Shown here one piece after another: positions 1 through 6,044 of a DNA stretch of 7,474 bases (its first letter is position 1; each line of letters starts with the position of its first letter). Made by a program: the position numbers and the translations under genes. This DNA is from Chloroflexota bacterium (GTDB lineage: Bacteria > Chloroflexota > Dehalococcoidia > Lucifugimonadales > JAPUKM01). The DNA lies in contig JAPUKM010000078.1 of assembly GCA_027295645.1 (NCBI GenBank), positions 1 to 7,474 on the forward strand, given 5' to 3'. Below the pieces are notes generated by a model, which saw only the letters and a program-made list of their open reading frames with translations, ran no database searches and was not told the origin of the DNA.

Positions 1-128
1 GTGGGCGTCAGGGTAACTGTTGGGAACGGCGTAGTCGTTGGTATAGCCGTGGGGTCTCCTCCACCACCACAGCCAATCAACACAAGACCCAGAACAAGCA
101 ACAGATAAGACCAGAGCCGCTTAGACAT
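1..128 (-). CDS. Putative lipoprotein, N-terminal fragment (cut by window edge)
   Basis: Only the first 42 codons lie in the window. The peptide begins MSKRLWSY and has a short basic n-region (K3, R4). A hydrophobic core of Leu and Val (residues 9-18) follows, then the lipobox L-I-G-C with the lipidation cysteine at residue 20. After the cysteine come four glycines and a Thr/Pro-rich stretch (about residues 27-42), a flexible linker of the kind common in Chloroflexota lipoproteins. This is a clear type II signal peptide, so the mature protein should be anchored to the outer face of the cytoplasmic membrane. The ATG at 126-128 is preceded by AGGAG about 6 nt upstream, which supports this start. 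The functional domain lies outside the window, so its role (for example substrate binding) cannot be read. It is separated from the upstream ORF by 134 nt that carry a palindrome and a promoter candidate, so it may be transcribed on its own. Confidence 0.8.
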   Translation of the reverse strand, partial: MSKRLWSYLLLVLGLVLIGCGGGGDPTAIPTTTPFPTVTLTP

Positions 129-191
129 CCCCTACTCCTAATCCTCCAGGCACGCCCAGGCCACCGCCTGAACCTATGCCCGCACTATGTG

Positions 192-222
192 TATCTAGCC
201 ACAGAACAGCATGTTACGTCAA
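192..222 (-). promoter_or_regulatory. Candidate sigma-70-type promoter for the lipoprotein gene
   Basis: On the minus strand TTGACG (217-222) matches the -35 consensus at five of six positions. The -10 is poor: TAGATA (192-197) lies 19 nt downstream and GCTAGA (194-199) 17 nt downstream. The position, about 65-95 nt upstream of the lipoprotein ATG, is sensible. The -35 box is directly preceded by the AT-rich palindrome at 225-240. The call rests on the -35 box and the location; the -10 is weak. Confidence 0.3.
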
Positions 223-224
223 GA

Positions 225-241
225 TAACAATTGTTAACAAT
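225..241. promoter_or_regulatory. AT-rich overlapping palindromes, possible operator
   Basis: Two perfect palindromes overlap here: TAACAATTGTTA (225-236) and TTGTTAACAA (231-240). The same bases can be read as a direct repeat of AACAAT (226-231 and 236-241) with a period of 10 bp, one helical turn. The site is strikingly AT-rich for this GC-rich window and ends 2 nt upstream of the candidate -35 box of the lipoprotein gene. That is a usual place for a transcription factor to bind. The regulator is unknown. Confidence 0.4.
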
Positions 242-262
242 GCCTCCCACCTCAACGGGTGC

Positions 263-487
263 CTAGTCGTCGCGTTGCCGGTCTTCCCGGCGCTGACGAC
301 AGGCGGCGGGATCGGCGCAGCGGAGCATAAAGGTTGTGTCCTGCTCCTCTCGTGGAGGAGGTCCACCCTCAGCCGGAGTGACCAGCTTGATGTCCGCACC
401 CACTATCCCCTGCCGCTCGCACAGGTCGCACCGTCCTAGGGAGTCCTCGTGCTTCAGTCGAATCCGCCACAGGGGATCACGAGCCAT
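263..487 (-). CDS. Small four-cysteine (putative zinc-binding) hypothetical protein
   Basis: This is a 74-residue protein of unrecognised function. It has two cysteine pairs: C20-x2-C23 in RCDLCERQG and C57-x5-C63 in LRCADPAACRQRR. The pairs are separated by about 33 residues that include a charged, Pro/Gly-rich loop (about 38-50). The spacing suggests one structural Zn2+ site rather than a catalytic one, and the C-terminus is Arg/Asp-rich. There is no signal peptide or membrane segment, so it should be cytosolic. The ATG lies 5 nt beyond the stop codon of the CoA-transferase. It lacks a good Shine-Dalgarno sequence, so translation is probably coupled to that gene. The ordered cysteine pattern and tight spacing argue for a real gene. 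It remains possible that this is a chance ORF in GC-rich DNA. Confidence 0.5.
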   Translation of the reverse strand: MARDPLWRIRLKHEDSLGRCDLCERQGIVGADIKLVTPAEGGPPPREEQDTTFMLRCADPAACRQRREDRQRDD

Positions 488-492
488 GGCAG

Positions 493-1695
493 TTAGACTA
501 CACCGATCTCTCTGAGGCCCTTGATCTCCTGAGACGAGTAGCCCAGCAGCCCACCCAGGACATCCTCAGTGTGCTGTCCCAGGGTGGGAGGCGGTTGAAA
601 GCTCTCCTCTATCCCCATCTTAATGGGATTCCCGGCGGTCTTGTACCGACCGGCCACCGGATGGTCTATCTCCACCACCATATTGCGCATCCGCACCTGC
701 GGATCGGCCAGCGCATCAGCGATGCTGTTCACCGGCCCCCCGGGAATGTCCCCCTCCACAAACAATCTCAACCACTCCTCTCGCGGCCTGGTGCCAAAGG
801 CGTCGGCCAGCATCTCGTCCAGGGCGTCGCGGTTGGCGATGCGGTCGTTCTGTGTCATAAACCGGGGGTCCGCGGGCAGACCCTCCATACCCTCCACGGT
901 ATCACCCAGGAGTCGCATGAGTTTCTCATGGAACTCCTGGGTGACGCAGTGTATCTGCACCCACTTGCCGTCGCTGGACTGATAGGCCCCGGCGGGGAGG
1001 TTGGACGGGTGGCTGGAGCCGATCGGTTTCGGTACGTCTCCGGACACCAGATAGAACTGACCCAGGTGTGCCTGGAGGGCTATCTGTACATCCAGCAGGC
1101 TCACGTCGATACGTCTCCCCTCGCCGGTGTTCCTTCGACCGGCCAGGGCGGCGCAGATGCCCAGGGCCGCAACGTAGCCGCCGGCGAGGTCACCTATAGG
1201 GAAGCCCATGTATACAGGAGGCCATCCCTCCTTGCCGGTGACGCTCATGCCGCCGCCCATGGCCTGGATAATACCGTCAAACCCAGGACGGTCCTTGTAC
1301 GGCCCCTCCTGGCCAAAACCGGAGATGGAGCATGCGATGATGGCGGCATTGGCACGCTTGAGGCTCTCGTAGTCCAGGCCCAGCCGTGGGAGCACCGCGG
1401 GACGGAACGCATCAATCACCACGTCCGAGACGGCCACCAGATGGTAAAGCACTTCCTTCCCCTCAGGTTTCCGCAGGTCCAGGGTGATCCCCTTTTTGTT
1501 GCGGTTGACGTTCATGAAGTAGGCGCTTTCACCACCCAGGAAGTGCGGCCCGAGCCGTCGCGACAGGTCCCCTACACCGGGCTGCTCCACTTTGATTACC
1601 TCCGCACCAAGGTCGCCCAGGGTGCGCATGCCAAAGGGGCCGGCCAGGGCCTGGGAGAAGTCAAGTATCCGCACGCCCTCTAGAGGCATACTCAC
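493..1695 (-). CDS. CaiB/BaiF family (class III) CoA-transferase
   Basis: This 400-residue protein, close to the usual family length, belongs to the formyl-CoA transferase / CaiB family. Such enzymes move CoA from a donor acyl-CoA to a carboxylic acid in the cytosol. It opens with the family N-terminus PLEGVRILDFSQALAGPF (residues 4-21), followed by LGDLGAEVIKVEQPG (26-40). The segment GFGQEGPYKDRPGFD lies at 126-140. D169 in FPIGDLAGG matches the Asp that forms the acyl-anhydride intermediate in the family, and RRNTGEGRRIDVSLLD follows. An in-frame ATG at 1827 would add 44 unrelated residues and overlap the MmgE/PrpD gene. AGGAGG at 1704-1709 sits 8 nt before GTG 1693-1695, so I start there; ATG 1687-1689, two codons in, is the alternative. 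The neighbouring acyl-CoA dehydrogenase suggests that it activates an acid for oxidation. Donor and acceptor cannot be deduced. Confidence 0.92.
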   Translation of the reverse strand: MSMPLEGVRILDFSQALAGPFGMRTLGDLGAEVIKVEQPGVGDLSRRLGPHFLGGESAYFMNVNRNKKGITLDLRKPEGKEVLYHLVAVSDVVIDAFRPAVLPRLGLDYESLKRANAAIIACSISGFGQEGPYKDRPGFDGIIQAMGGGMSVTGKEGWPPVYMGFPIGDLAGGYVAALGICAALAGRRNTGEGRRIDVSLLDVQIALQAHLGQFYLVSGDVPKPIGSSHPSNLPAGAYQSSDGKWVQIHCVTQEFHEKLMRLLGDTVEGMEGLPADPRFMTQNDRIANRDALDEMLADAFGTRPREEWLRLFVEGDIPGGPVNSIADALADPQVRMRNMVVEIDHPVAGRYKTAGNPIKMGIEESFQPPPTLGQHTEDVLGGLLGYSSQEIKGLREIGVV

Positions 1696-1703
1696 GCTTC
1701 CCA

Positions 1704-1709
1704 CCTCCT
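1704..1709 (-). promoter_or_regulatory. Ribosome-binding site fixing the CoA-transferase start
   Basis: The minus strand reads AGGAGG here, 8 nt upstream of GTG 1693-1695 and 14 nt upstream of ATG 1687-1689. The spacing favours the GTG and rules out the far upstream in-frame ATG at 1827. Confidence 0.7.
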
Positions 1710-1730
1710 GAGAATCTCCAGAGATACCAT

Positions 1731-1756
1731 GGGGACGAACGTCGGAGTTCGTCCCC
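1731..1756 (-). other. Perfect 10-bp inverted repeat (intercistronic hairpin)
   Basis: The arms GGGGACGAAC (1731-1740) and GTTCGTCCCC (1747-1756) are exact reverse complements around a 6-nt loop. The hairpin begins 33 nt after the MmgE/PrpD stop and ends about 21 nt before the CoA-transferase ribosome-binding site. On the transcribed strand it is followed by ATGGTATC rather than a run of T, so it is not a canonical intrinsic terminator. A role in mRNA stability, processing or partial attenuation is more likely. A shorter inverted repeat (ATCTC/GAGAT, 1713-1724) lies between it and the ribosome-binding site. Confidence 0.6.
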
Positions 1757-1789
1757 GTAGTATCAAAGCCCTGACGCCGCAGAACGACT

Positions 1790-3187
1790 TTACTCCACCG
1801 CCAGCAGGTCCGCCAGTTCCCGAACATCCCTCATATCCTGAAGAGACTCCACCGCGGCAATAATCTGACGCTGTCGCTCTCGGGAGATCACCGGTGCCGA
1901 GAGGTTCATGAACTTATCCTTCATCTCGTCCCAGGTGAGGGCATTCTCCGGGTCTCCCTTGGGGTACTGAATCTCGCTGCGCAGCGTGCGCCCGTCGCGG
2001 GTGCGCACCTCTGCCCACGCCGGCCACTGCTGCGGAAACTGGGCGTCCAGGGCGGGATCGGTCACACACTGGACCTTGCCCATCAACTCCCGTACCTCCG
2101 GCCGCTGGGCAACCTCAGCAGTGTACTCCTCCAGGGACGCTCGACCGTACAGCAAGGCAATAGCCGTGGCGAACGGCAGGCTGAACTGTATATCGACAAC
2201 CGACGTGGGGTTCCGCTTCTCCTCCTCCGGAGCCGCCACAAGGTTGTAGCCCGCGCTGAGCACCCCCACCCTCGCCTCCTCAACGTTCTCGGCCAGCAGG
2301 TCATGCCGTCTCACCAGGTCCAGCACGCAATCGATGGGGCCCTGGTTGTATCGACAGCAGGCGTGCGGCTTCACGCTGGTACGGGTTATGTGAAAGATTT
2401 CGCCCAGGTCACGAAGGACCAGGTCAGGGTCAGGGTCGCCCGAGTAGCCGTGCAGGAACCCGTTATTGCCCTCGATAATTGTGCTCGGGGCCACAAACTC
2501 CTCCCGGGCCAGGAAGGCCGCCCACATGCCGCTATGAGACGCCCAACCAGGGTGGAACCGCTTGGTCCACGCCCCCTGGGCCAGAAACTCCATACTTCCC
2601 GCCGCCTGGCTTCCAGCGATGCCCAGAGCATAGGTCATAGCATCACCCTTGAGGCCCAGGAGCCGGGCCGACACCGCCGCGGCGCCGAAAGCGCCGCAGG
2701 TGGCCGTGGGGTGAAACCCTCTCCCGTAATGCTCCGCCGGCCTCAGCGCACGACCCAGGCGCACGATAACGTCATACCCCGCGGTCACAGCCGTAATAAA
2801 GGATTTGCCATCCACCGGGACCACGTCCGCCATGGCCAGGGCGGTGGGATAGGCCACCACTCCGGGATGGAGGGATGCCTCGTTGTTCACGTCGTCCAGC
2901 TCAATGCTGTGAAAGGCGATACCGTTGGCCAGGGCGGCATCTTCGGGAAGTGTCCGCTCAGCGGTCCCGATGATGACGGAGGAGCCGGGCCGCTCCAGTC
3001 GCTTGATTGCCTTCACAACCGCTTTGGCGGAGTCGGTTGTGGAGCCGTTCAGCGTGACCGCAGCGAAGTCCAGACACAGATACTTGGCCCGGTCCAAAGC
3101 CTCGGGTGGAAGGTCTTCGTAGGTGAGGTCGCTCACGAACTGAGCAAGCGTTTGAGTGATGCCGCCGTTTCTGGTCGTCTGAGCCAT
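1790..3187 (-). CDS. MmgE/PrpD family protein
   Basis: This is a 465-residue, full-length member of the MmgE/PrpD family. The family includes 2-methylcitrate dehydratase, cis-aconitate decarboxylase and iminodisuccinate epimerase; all act on small polycarboxylates in the cytosol. Family landmarks are visible in order: the helical N-terminus with LPPEALDRAKYLCLDF (26-41), ELDDVNNEASLHPGVV (96-111, H107), GRGFHPTATCGAFGAA (155-170) and KRFHPGWASHSGMWAA (209-224). SVKPHACCRYNQGPIDC (271-287) contains the basic and His residues that line the substrate pocket in the family. The C-terminal half is the smaller swapped domain. AAGGAGG about 7 nt before the ATG supports the start. It lies 36 nt after the acyl-CoA dehydrogenase and is co-directional with the CoA-transferase. 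No methylcitrate synthase is present in the window, so a classical methylcitrate-cycle role is not supported, and the exact reaction is open. Confidence 0.9.
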   Translation of the reverse strand: MAQTTRNGGITQTLAQFVSDLTYEDLPPEALDRAKYLCLDFAAVTLNGSTTDSAKAVVKAIKRLERPGSSVIIGTAERTLPEDAALANGIAFHSIELDDVNNEASLHPGVVAYPTALAMADVVPVDGKSFITAVTAGYDVIVRLGRALRPAEHYGRGFHPTATCGAFGAAAVSARLLGLKGDAMTYALGIAGSQAAGSMEFLAQGAWTKRFHPGWASHSGMWAAFLAREEFVAPSTIIEGNNGFLHGYSGDPDPDLVLRDLGEIFHITRTSVKPHACCRYNQGPIDCVLDLVRRHDLLAENVEEARVGVLSAGYNLVAAPEEEKRNPTSVVDIQFSLPFATAIALLYGRASLEEYTAEVAQRPEVRELMGKVQCVTDPALDAQFPQQWPAWAEVRTRDGRTLRSEIQYPKGDPENALTWDEMKDKFMNLSAPVISRERQRQIIAAVESLQDMRDVRELADLLAVE

Positions 3188-3223
3188 CTCACTCCTCCTT
3201 GCTAGTACAGGAGAGTCCCTGTT

Positions 3224-4402
3224 CTACAGCCCGCTTTCATAGAGAAAGTCCCCAGAGGGGTAGTTGCTAAGGAGATTGCGGGCTATCACGATCTGCTGGA
3301 TCTCGTTCGTGCCTTCTCCTATGATCATAAGGGGTGCATCCCTGTAATACCGCTCCACGTCCATGTCCTTCGTATAGCCGTACCCGCCGTGGATACGCAT
3401 AGCATCTATAGATACCTGTAGACACATCTCGCTGGCGAACAGCTTGGCCATGCCCGCTTCCAGATCCGCGCGCTCTCCCCTGTCCTTTTTCTCCGCAGCG
3501 CGTATCGTCATGAGATGGGCCGCCTCCACCTGGGTAGCCATGTTGGCCAGCATTATCTGAATGGCCTGGTGCTCTGCAATCGGCTTGCCGAAGGTGTGTC
3601 GTTTCTGAGCATACTTGATGGCCCGCTCCAGCGCTATACGGGCGACGCCCACCGCACGGGCGGCCACATTGATGCGGCCCACCTCCAGGCCGCTCATTAT
3701 ATGGTAAAACCCCCGGCCCTCCTCACCACCCACCAGATTGGAGGCAGAGATCCGGTAGTCGTCGAACAGCAGCTCAGAGGTGTCGACTCCCTTATATCCC
3801 AGCTTGTCGATGTCCTGGGCCACCGTGAACCCGGGTCCCTTCTGGCAAATGAAGGCGCTGATGCCCCTATGAGCAGGCTGGGCATCCGGATCAGTCTTGG
3901 TAATCACGATGAAGGTGTTTCCGTGGCGACCGTTGGTCACAAACATCTTCCTACCGTTGATGACATAGTCGTCGCCATCCTTCACGGCCCGGGTCTGAAT
4001 GGCCTGGACATCGCTTCCGGCTTCGGGCTCGGTGATGCAGACGCCTCCGCGTAGCTCGCCTGTGGCCATCCGGGGAAGGTAATGCTCCTTCTGCTCCTGG
4101 GTCCCGTTGGTTACTACCATATAGGCCATGATGAGGTGTGAGTTGAGGATACCCGTGAGGCTCATCCAACCCCGGCAGATCTCCTCGATGATGAGGGCAT
4201 AGGTGGTGGTGTCCAGCCCAAGGCCGCCGTACTCCTCCGGAATGAGGGCCCCGAAGAGACCGAACTCCTTCATCCGCTCCACGAAATCGAAGGGATAGTC
4301 GTCGGCATGCTCCCTCTCAGAGGCGACAGGCATCACCTCTTTCTGAACGAAATCGCGGATAGTCGTGATGATGCCTCTCTGGGCTTCTGTAAGCTGGGTC
4401 AC
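3224..4402 (-). CDS. Acyl-CoA dehydrogenase (FAD-dependent)
   Basis: This 392-residue protein has standard length and architecture: an N-terminal helical domain (about 1-118), a central beta domain (about 119-228) and a C-terminal four-helix domain. It carries the first family signature CITEPEAGSD (122-131) and the FAD-contacting KMFVTNG segment (152-158). RHTFGKPIAEHQAIQ (268-282) and the second signature around MRIHGGYGYTKDMDVERYYRD (335-355) follow. E363 in IIGEGTNEIQQ is at the catalytic-base position of medium- and short-chain enzymes. The alternative base position used by isovaleryl-CoA dehydrogenase is occupied by G242 (LEVGRIN). It should therefore catalyse alpha,beta-desaturation of an acyl-CoA and pass electrons to ETF; the acyl group cannot be told. 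The start is GTG 4400-4402, with AAGGAG about 10 nt upstream. It is the first gene after a 143-nt gap and heads the stretch leading to the MmgE/PrpD and CoA-transferase genes. Confidence 0.95.
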   Translation of the reverse strand: MTQLTEAQRGIITTIRDFVQKEVMPVASEREHADDYPFDFVERMKEFGLFGALIPEEYGGLGLDTTTYALIIEEICRGWMSLTGILNSHLIMAYMVVTNGTQEQKEHYLPRMATGELRGGVCITEPEAGSDVQAIQTRAVKDGDDYVINGRKMFVTNGRHGNTFIVITKTDPDAQPAHRGISAFICQKGPGFTVAQDIDKLGYKGVDTSELLFDDYRISASNLVGGEEGRGFYHIMSGLEVGRINVAARAVGVARIALERAIKYAQKRHTFGKPIAEHQAIQIMLANMATQVEAAHLMTIRAAEKKDRGERADLEAGMAKLFASEMCLQVSIDAMRIHGGYGYTKDMDVERYYRDAPLMIIGEGTNEIQQIVIARNLLSNYPSGDFLYESGL

Positions 4403-4470
4403 GTCCCTCGCTCTCCTTACTCTTCAGCAGAGGTGGTCAGTGGAAGTTCCGCAGGCTCCAGGATGCCGGC

Positions 4471-4499
4471 ATTGTATCACACGCCAGACGCGGATACAG
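4471..4499 (-). promoter_or_regulatory. Extended -10 promoter candidate upstream of the acyl-CoA dehydrogenase
   Basis: The minus strand reads TGATACAAT at 4471-4479: a TACAAT -10 hexamer (five of six to consensus) with the TGn extension directly in front. The -35 region 17 nt upstream (CTGTAT, 4494-4499) is poor, which is tolerated in extended -10 promoters. Transcription from here would give a leader of about 60 nt before GTG 4402. This would make the acyl-CoA dehydrogenase, MmgE/PrpD, CoA-transferase and small cysteine protein a separate unit from the upstream three genes. Confidence 0.35.
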
Positions 4500-4509
4500 A
4501 AAGGAATAC

Positions 4510-4530
4510 ATGGGCATCCCGACGCCCCAT
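4510..4530 (-). terminator. Weak imperfect hairpin after the amidohydrolase gene
   Basis: On the minus strand ATGGG-(G)-CG pairs with TGCCCAT around the loop TCGGGA, giving about 7 bp with one bulged G and one G-U pair. It starts about 15 nt after the amidohydrolase stop and is followed by GTATTCCTTTCTG, which is pyrimidine-rich but not a true T run. It may end or dampen transcription before the next promoter candidate, and read-through is plausible. Confidence 0.25.
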
Positions 4531-4545
4531 ACCCTGAAGCGGGGC

Positions 4546-6000
4546 CTACTGAGACTGGCTATGGAGCGCCACCGGCCGCCGAATGTATCTCCCTATCTGC
4601 TCTCCCACCACCTCGCCGTCGTCAAGCATCGGCTGCCCCCGCAGAATTGTATATGTGGGCCAGCCCTTCACTCGCAGCCCCTCGAACGGAGTGAAGTCCT
4701 GGGCCGATAGCAACAGCTCTGTCGTTACCTCTCGCTCCATCTCCAGATCAACGATAGCCAGGTCGGCATCGGAGCCCACCGCAATGGTCCCCTTCTGCGG
4801 GTACAAGCCGAAGTTCTGGGCCGGGTTGGCGCTGACCAGCTCGGCGATGCGGACCAGCGGGAGACCCCGGCGGTGATACCCCTCGGAGAGCAGCACCGGA
4901 TACAGCAGCGAAGTGCCACCAAAGCCGGGCTGTGAGCTCCAGAGTCCCTTGGACTTGTCCTCCAGAGAGAGACAGGCATGGTCGCTCGCCACCGTGTTGA
5001 TTTGACCGGCGAAGACTCCGTCCCATAGGGCCTGCTGGTCATCGGCCTCCCGGATGGGAGGATTTACCTTGCCCCAGATACCGTGCGCCGTGTCGTGGGT
5101 GAGAGCCAGGTGGTGCAGCGTGGTCTCCACCCTGACGTCCAGGTCAGGGTATCGGCCCCGCACCTCGGTCGCCGTCGAAAGGGCGTCACGACTGCTCAGG
5201 TGCAGGAGGTTTACCGGGCAGGAGGCCGCGTTGGCAAGTACCGCCACCTCGTTGATGGCGAGCACCTCCGCAAGGGTGCGCCTCGCCTCGCTGTATGTTT
5301 TCAGGTCCTCCTTGCCCGTTCCCTGCCCTTCCTCAATGCCGATACGCAATATGTCCGGGTCCTCACAGTGAATGCTCAGAGAGATCCGACCGCTCTTACC
5401 GTAGCGGGCGGAGCTCTGGGACACACGCTCCATCAGGAGGAAGAGGTGACCCAGGTCATACTTTTCTGCCATGGTGTAGGCGCTGGCCTCGGTGGAGTCG
5501 GAGGTGAGGTTCAGACCCCTGTAGAACATATAGTTCTTGAAGGAGGCGACCCCCTGCTCCGCCACCAGCCAGTCCACCTCGTCAAGCTGCTCGCCGGTCA
5601 TGACGGCGATGTGAAAACCGAAGTCGGTGTAGGCACGGCCCCGGGTGGCCGCCAGCACCTCCGGAAAGATGGTCTTATAGGGACCGCTCTTGTCGAGGTA
5701 GTTGCTGCCGGTACGGAAATAGCTCAATACCGTGGTGACGCCTCCCACCAACGCCGAGCGCGTCTCGCTCTCCGTATCCTCCCCCATGGGCCGGTAGATG
5801 CCCAGGTGAAAGTGGGAGTCGACGGCCCCCGGCAGCACCACCTTCCCCTTGGCATCGATGACCCGTTCCGCATCGTCCGGCGCAATCCGGTCCGAGAGGG
5901 CGACGATCCTCCCGTCACGAATGCCTATGTCCGCGGTGGACGTGCCGCTATAGGGAACGACGAGCGTTCCATTGATAATGGCCGTATCGTAGCGTGCCAC
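4546..6000 (-). CDS. Dihydropyrimidinase/hydantoinase-type cyclic amidohydrolase
   Basis: This 484-residue protein is an amidohydrolase of the dihydroorotase/allantoinase/hydantoinase group, with the usual length. All binuclear metal-site residues are visible. They are H63 and H65 in DSHFHLG, K155 in ASFKNYMFY (the lysine carboxylated in the family), H211 in SIHCEDPD, H267 in LLHLSS and D340 in VASDHA. The C-terminal beta-sandwich part has KGTIAVGSDADLAIVD (403-418). Such enzymes hydrolyse a cyclic amide, imide or ureide in the cytosol. The IHCED motif is as close to allantoinase or dihydroorotase as to dihydropyrimidinase, so the substrate is open. The ATG at 6033 is rejected: AAGGAGG at 6008-6014 lies 7 nt before GTG 5998-6000, and the peptide from there (ARYDTAIINGTLV) starts like the family. 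It follows the isochorismatase-like gene by 44 nt, a pairing that suggests two consecutive C-N bond hydrolyses. Confidence 0.92.
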   Translation of the reverse strand: MARYDTAIINGTLVVPYSGTSTADIGIRDGRIVALSDRIAPDDAERVIDAKGKVVLPGAVDSHFHLGIYRPMGEDTESETRSALVGGVTTVLSYFRTGSNYLDKSGPYKTIFPEVLAATRGRAYTDFGFHIAVMTGEQLDEVDWLVAEQGVASFKNYMFYRGLNLTSDSTEASAYTMAEKYDLGHLFLLMERVSQSSARYGKSGRISLSIHCEDPDILRIGIEEGQGTGKEDLKTYSEARRTLAEVLAINEVAVLANAASCPVNLLHLSSRDALSTATEVRGRYPDLDVRVETTLHHLALTHDTAHGIWGKVNPPIREADDQQALWDGVFAGQINTVASDHACLSLEDKSKGLWSSQPGFGGTSLLYPVLLSEGYHRRGLPLVRIAELVSANPAQNFGLYPQKGTIAVGSDADLAIVDLEMEREVTTELLLSAQDFTPFEGLRVKGWPTYTILRGQPMLDDGEVVGEQIGRYIRRPVALHSQSQ

Positions 6001-6007
6001 GGTGCGT

Positions 6008-6014
6008 CCTCCTT
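6008..6014 (-). promoter_or_regulatory. Ribosome-binding site fixing the amidohydrolase start
   Basis: AAGGAGG on the minus strand lies 7 nt upstream of GTG 5998-6000. An upstream in-frame ATG (6031-6033) would place this site inside the coding sequence and add 11 residues without family likeness, so the GTG is preferred. Confidence 0.75.
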
Positions 6015-6044
6015 GACCGTCTTCGAAAGCCAACCCCTGGCGTC

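Noticed and set aside
176..439. 87-codon plus-strand ORF across the leftmost intergenic region
   Set aside because: It overlaps the small Cys4 gene on the other strand, has no ribosome-binding site and shows no motif.
571..1683. 370-codon plus-strand ORF opposite the CoA-transferase
   Set aside because: It is the antisense shadow of a well-supported gene in GC-rich DNA. Its translation is low-complexity Gly/His/Arg-rich with no family motif.
1696..1827. N-terminal extension of the CoA-transferase from ATG 1827
   Set aside because: It would overlap the MmgE/PrpD gene, read through the intergenic hairpin and contain the AGGAGG site. The added residues do not resemble the family.
2303..3205. 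300-codon plus-strand ORF opposite the MmgE/PrpD gene
   Set aside because: Antisense shadow; no recognisable domain, and the opposite strand carries a full-length family member.
3207..3222. ACAGG/CCTGT inverted repeat between the acyl-CoA dehydrogenase and MmgE/PrpD genes
   Set aside because: Only 5 bp with a 6-nt loop and no T run, within the range expected by chance.
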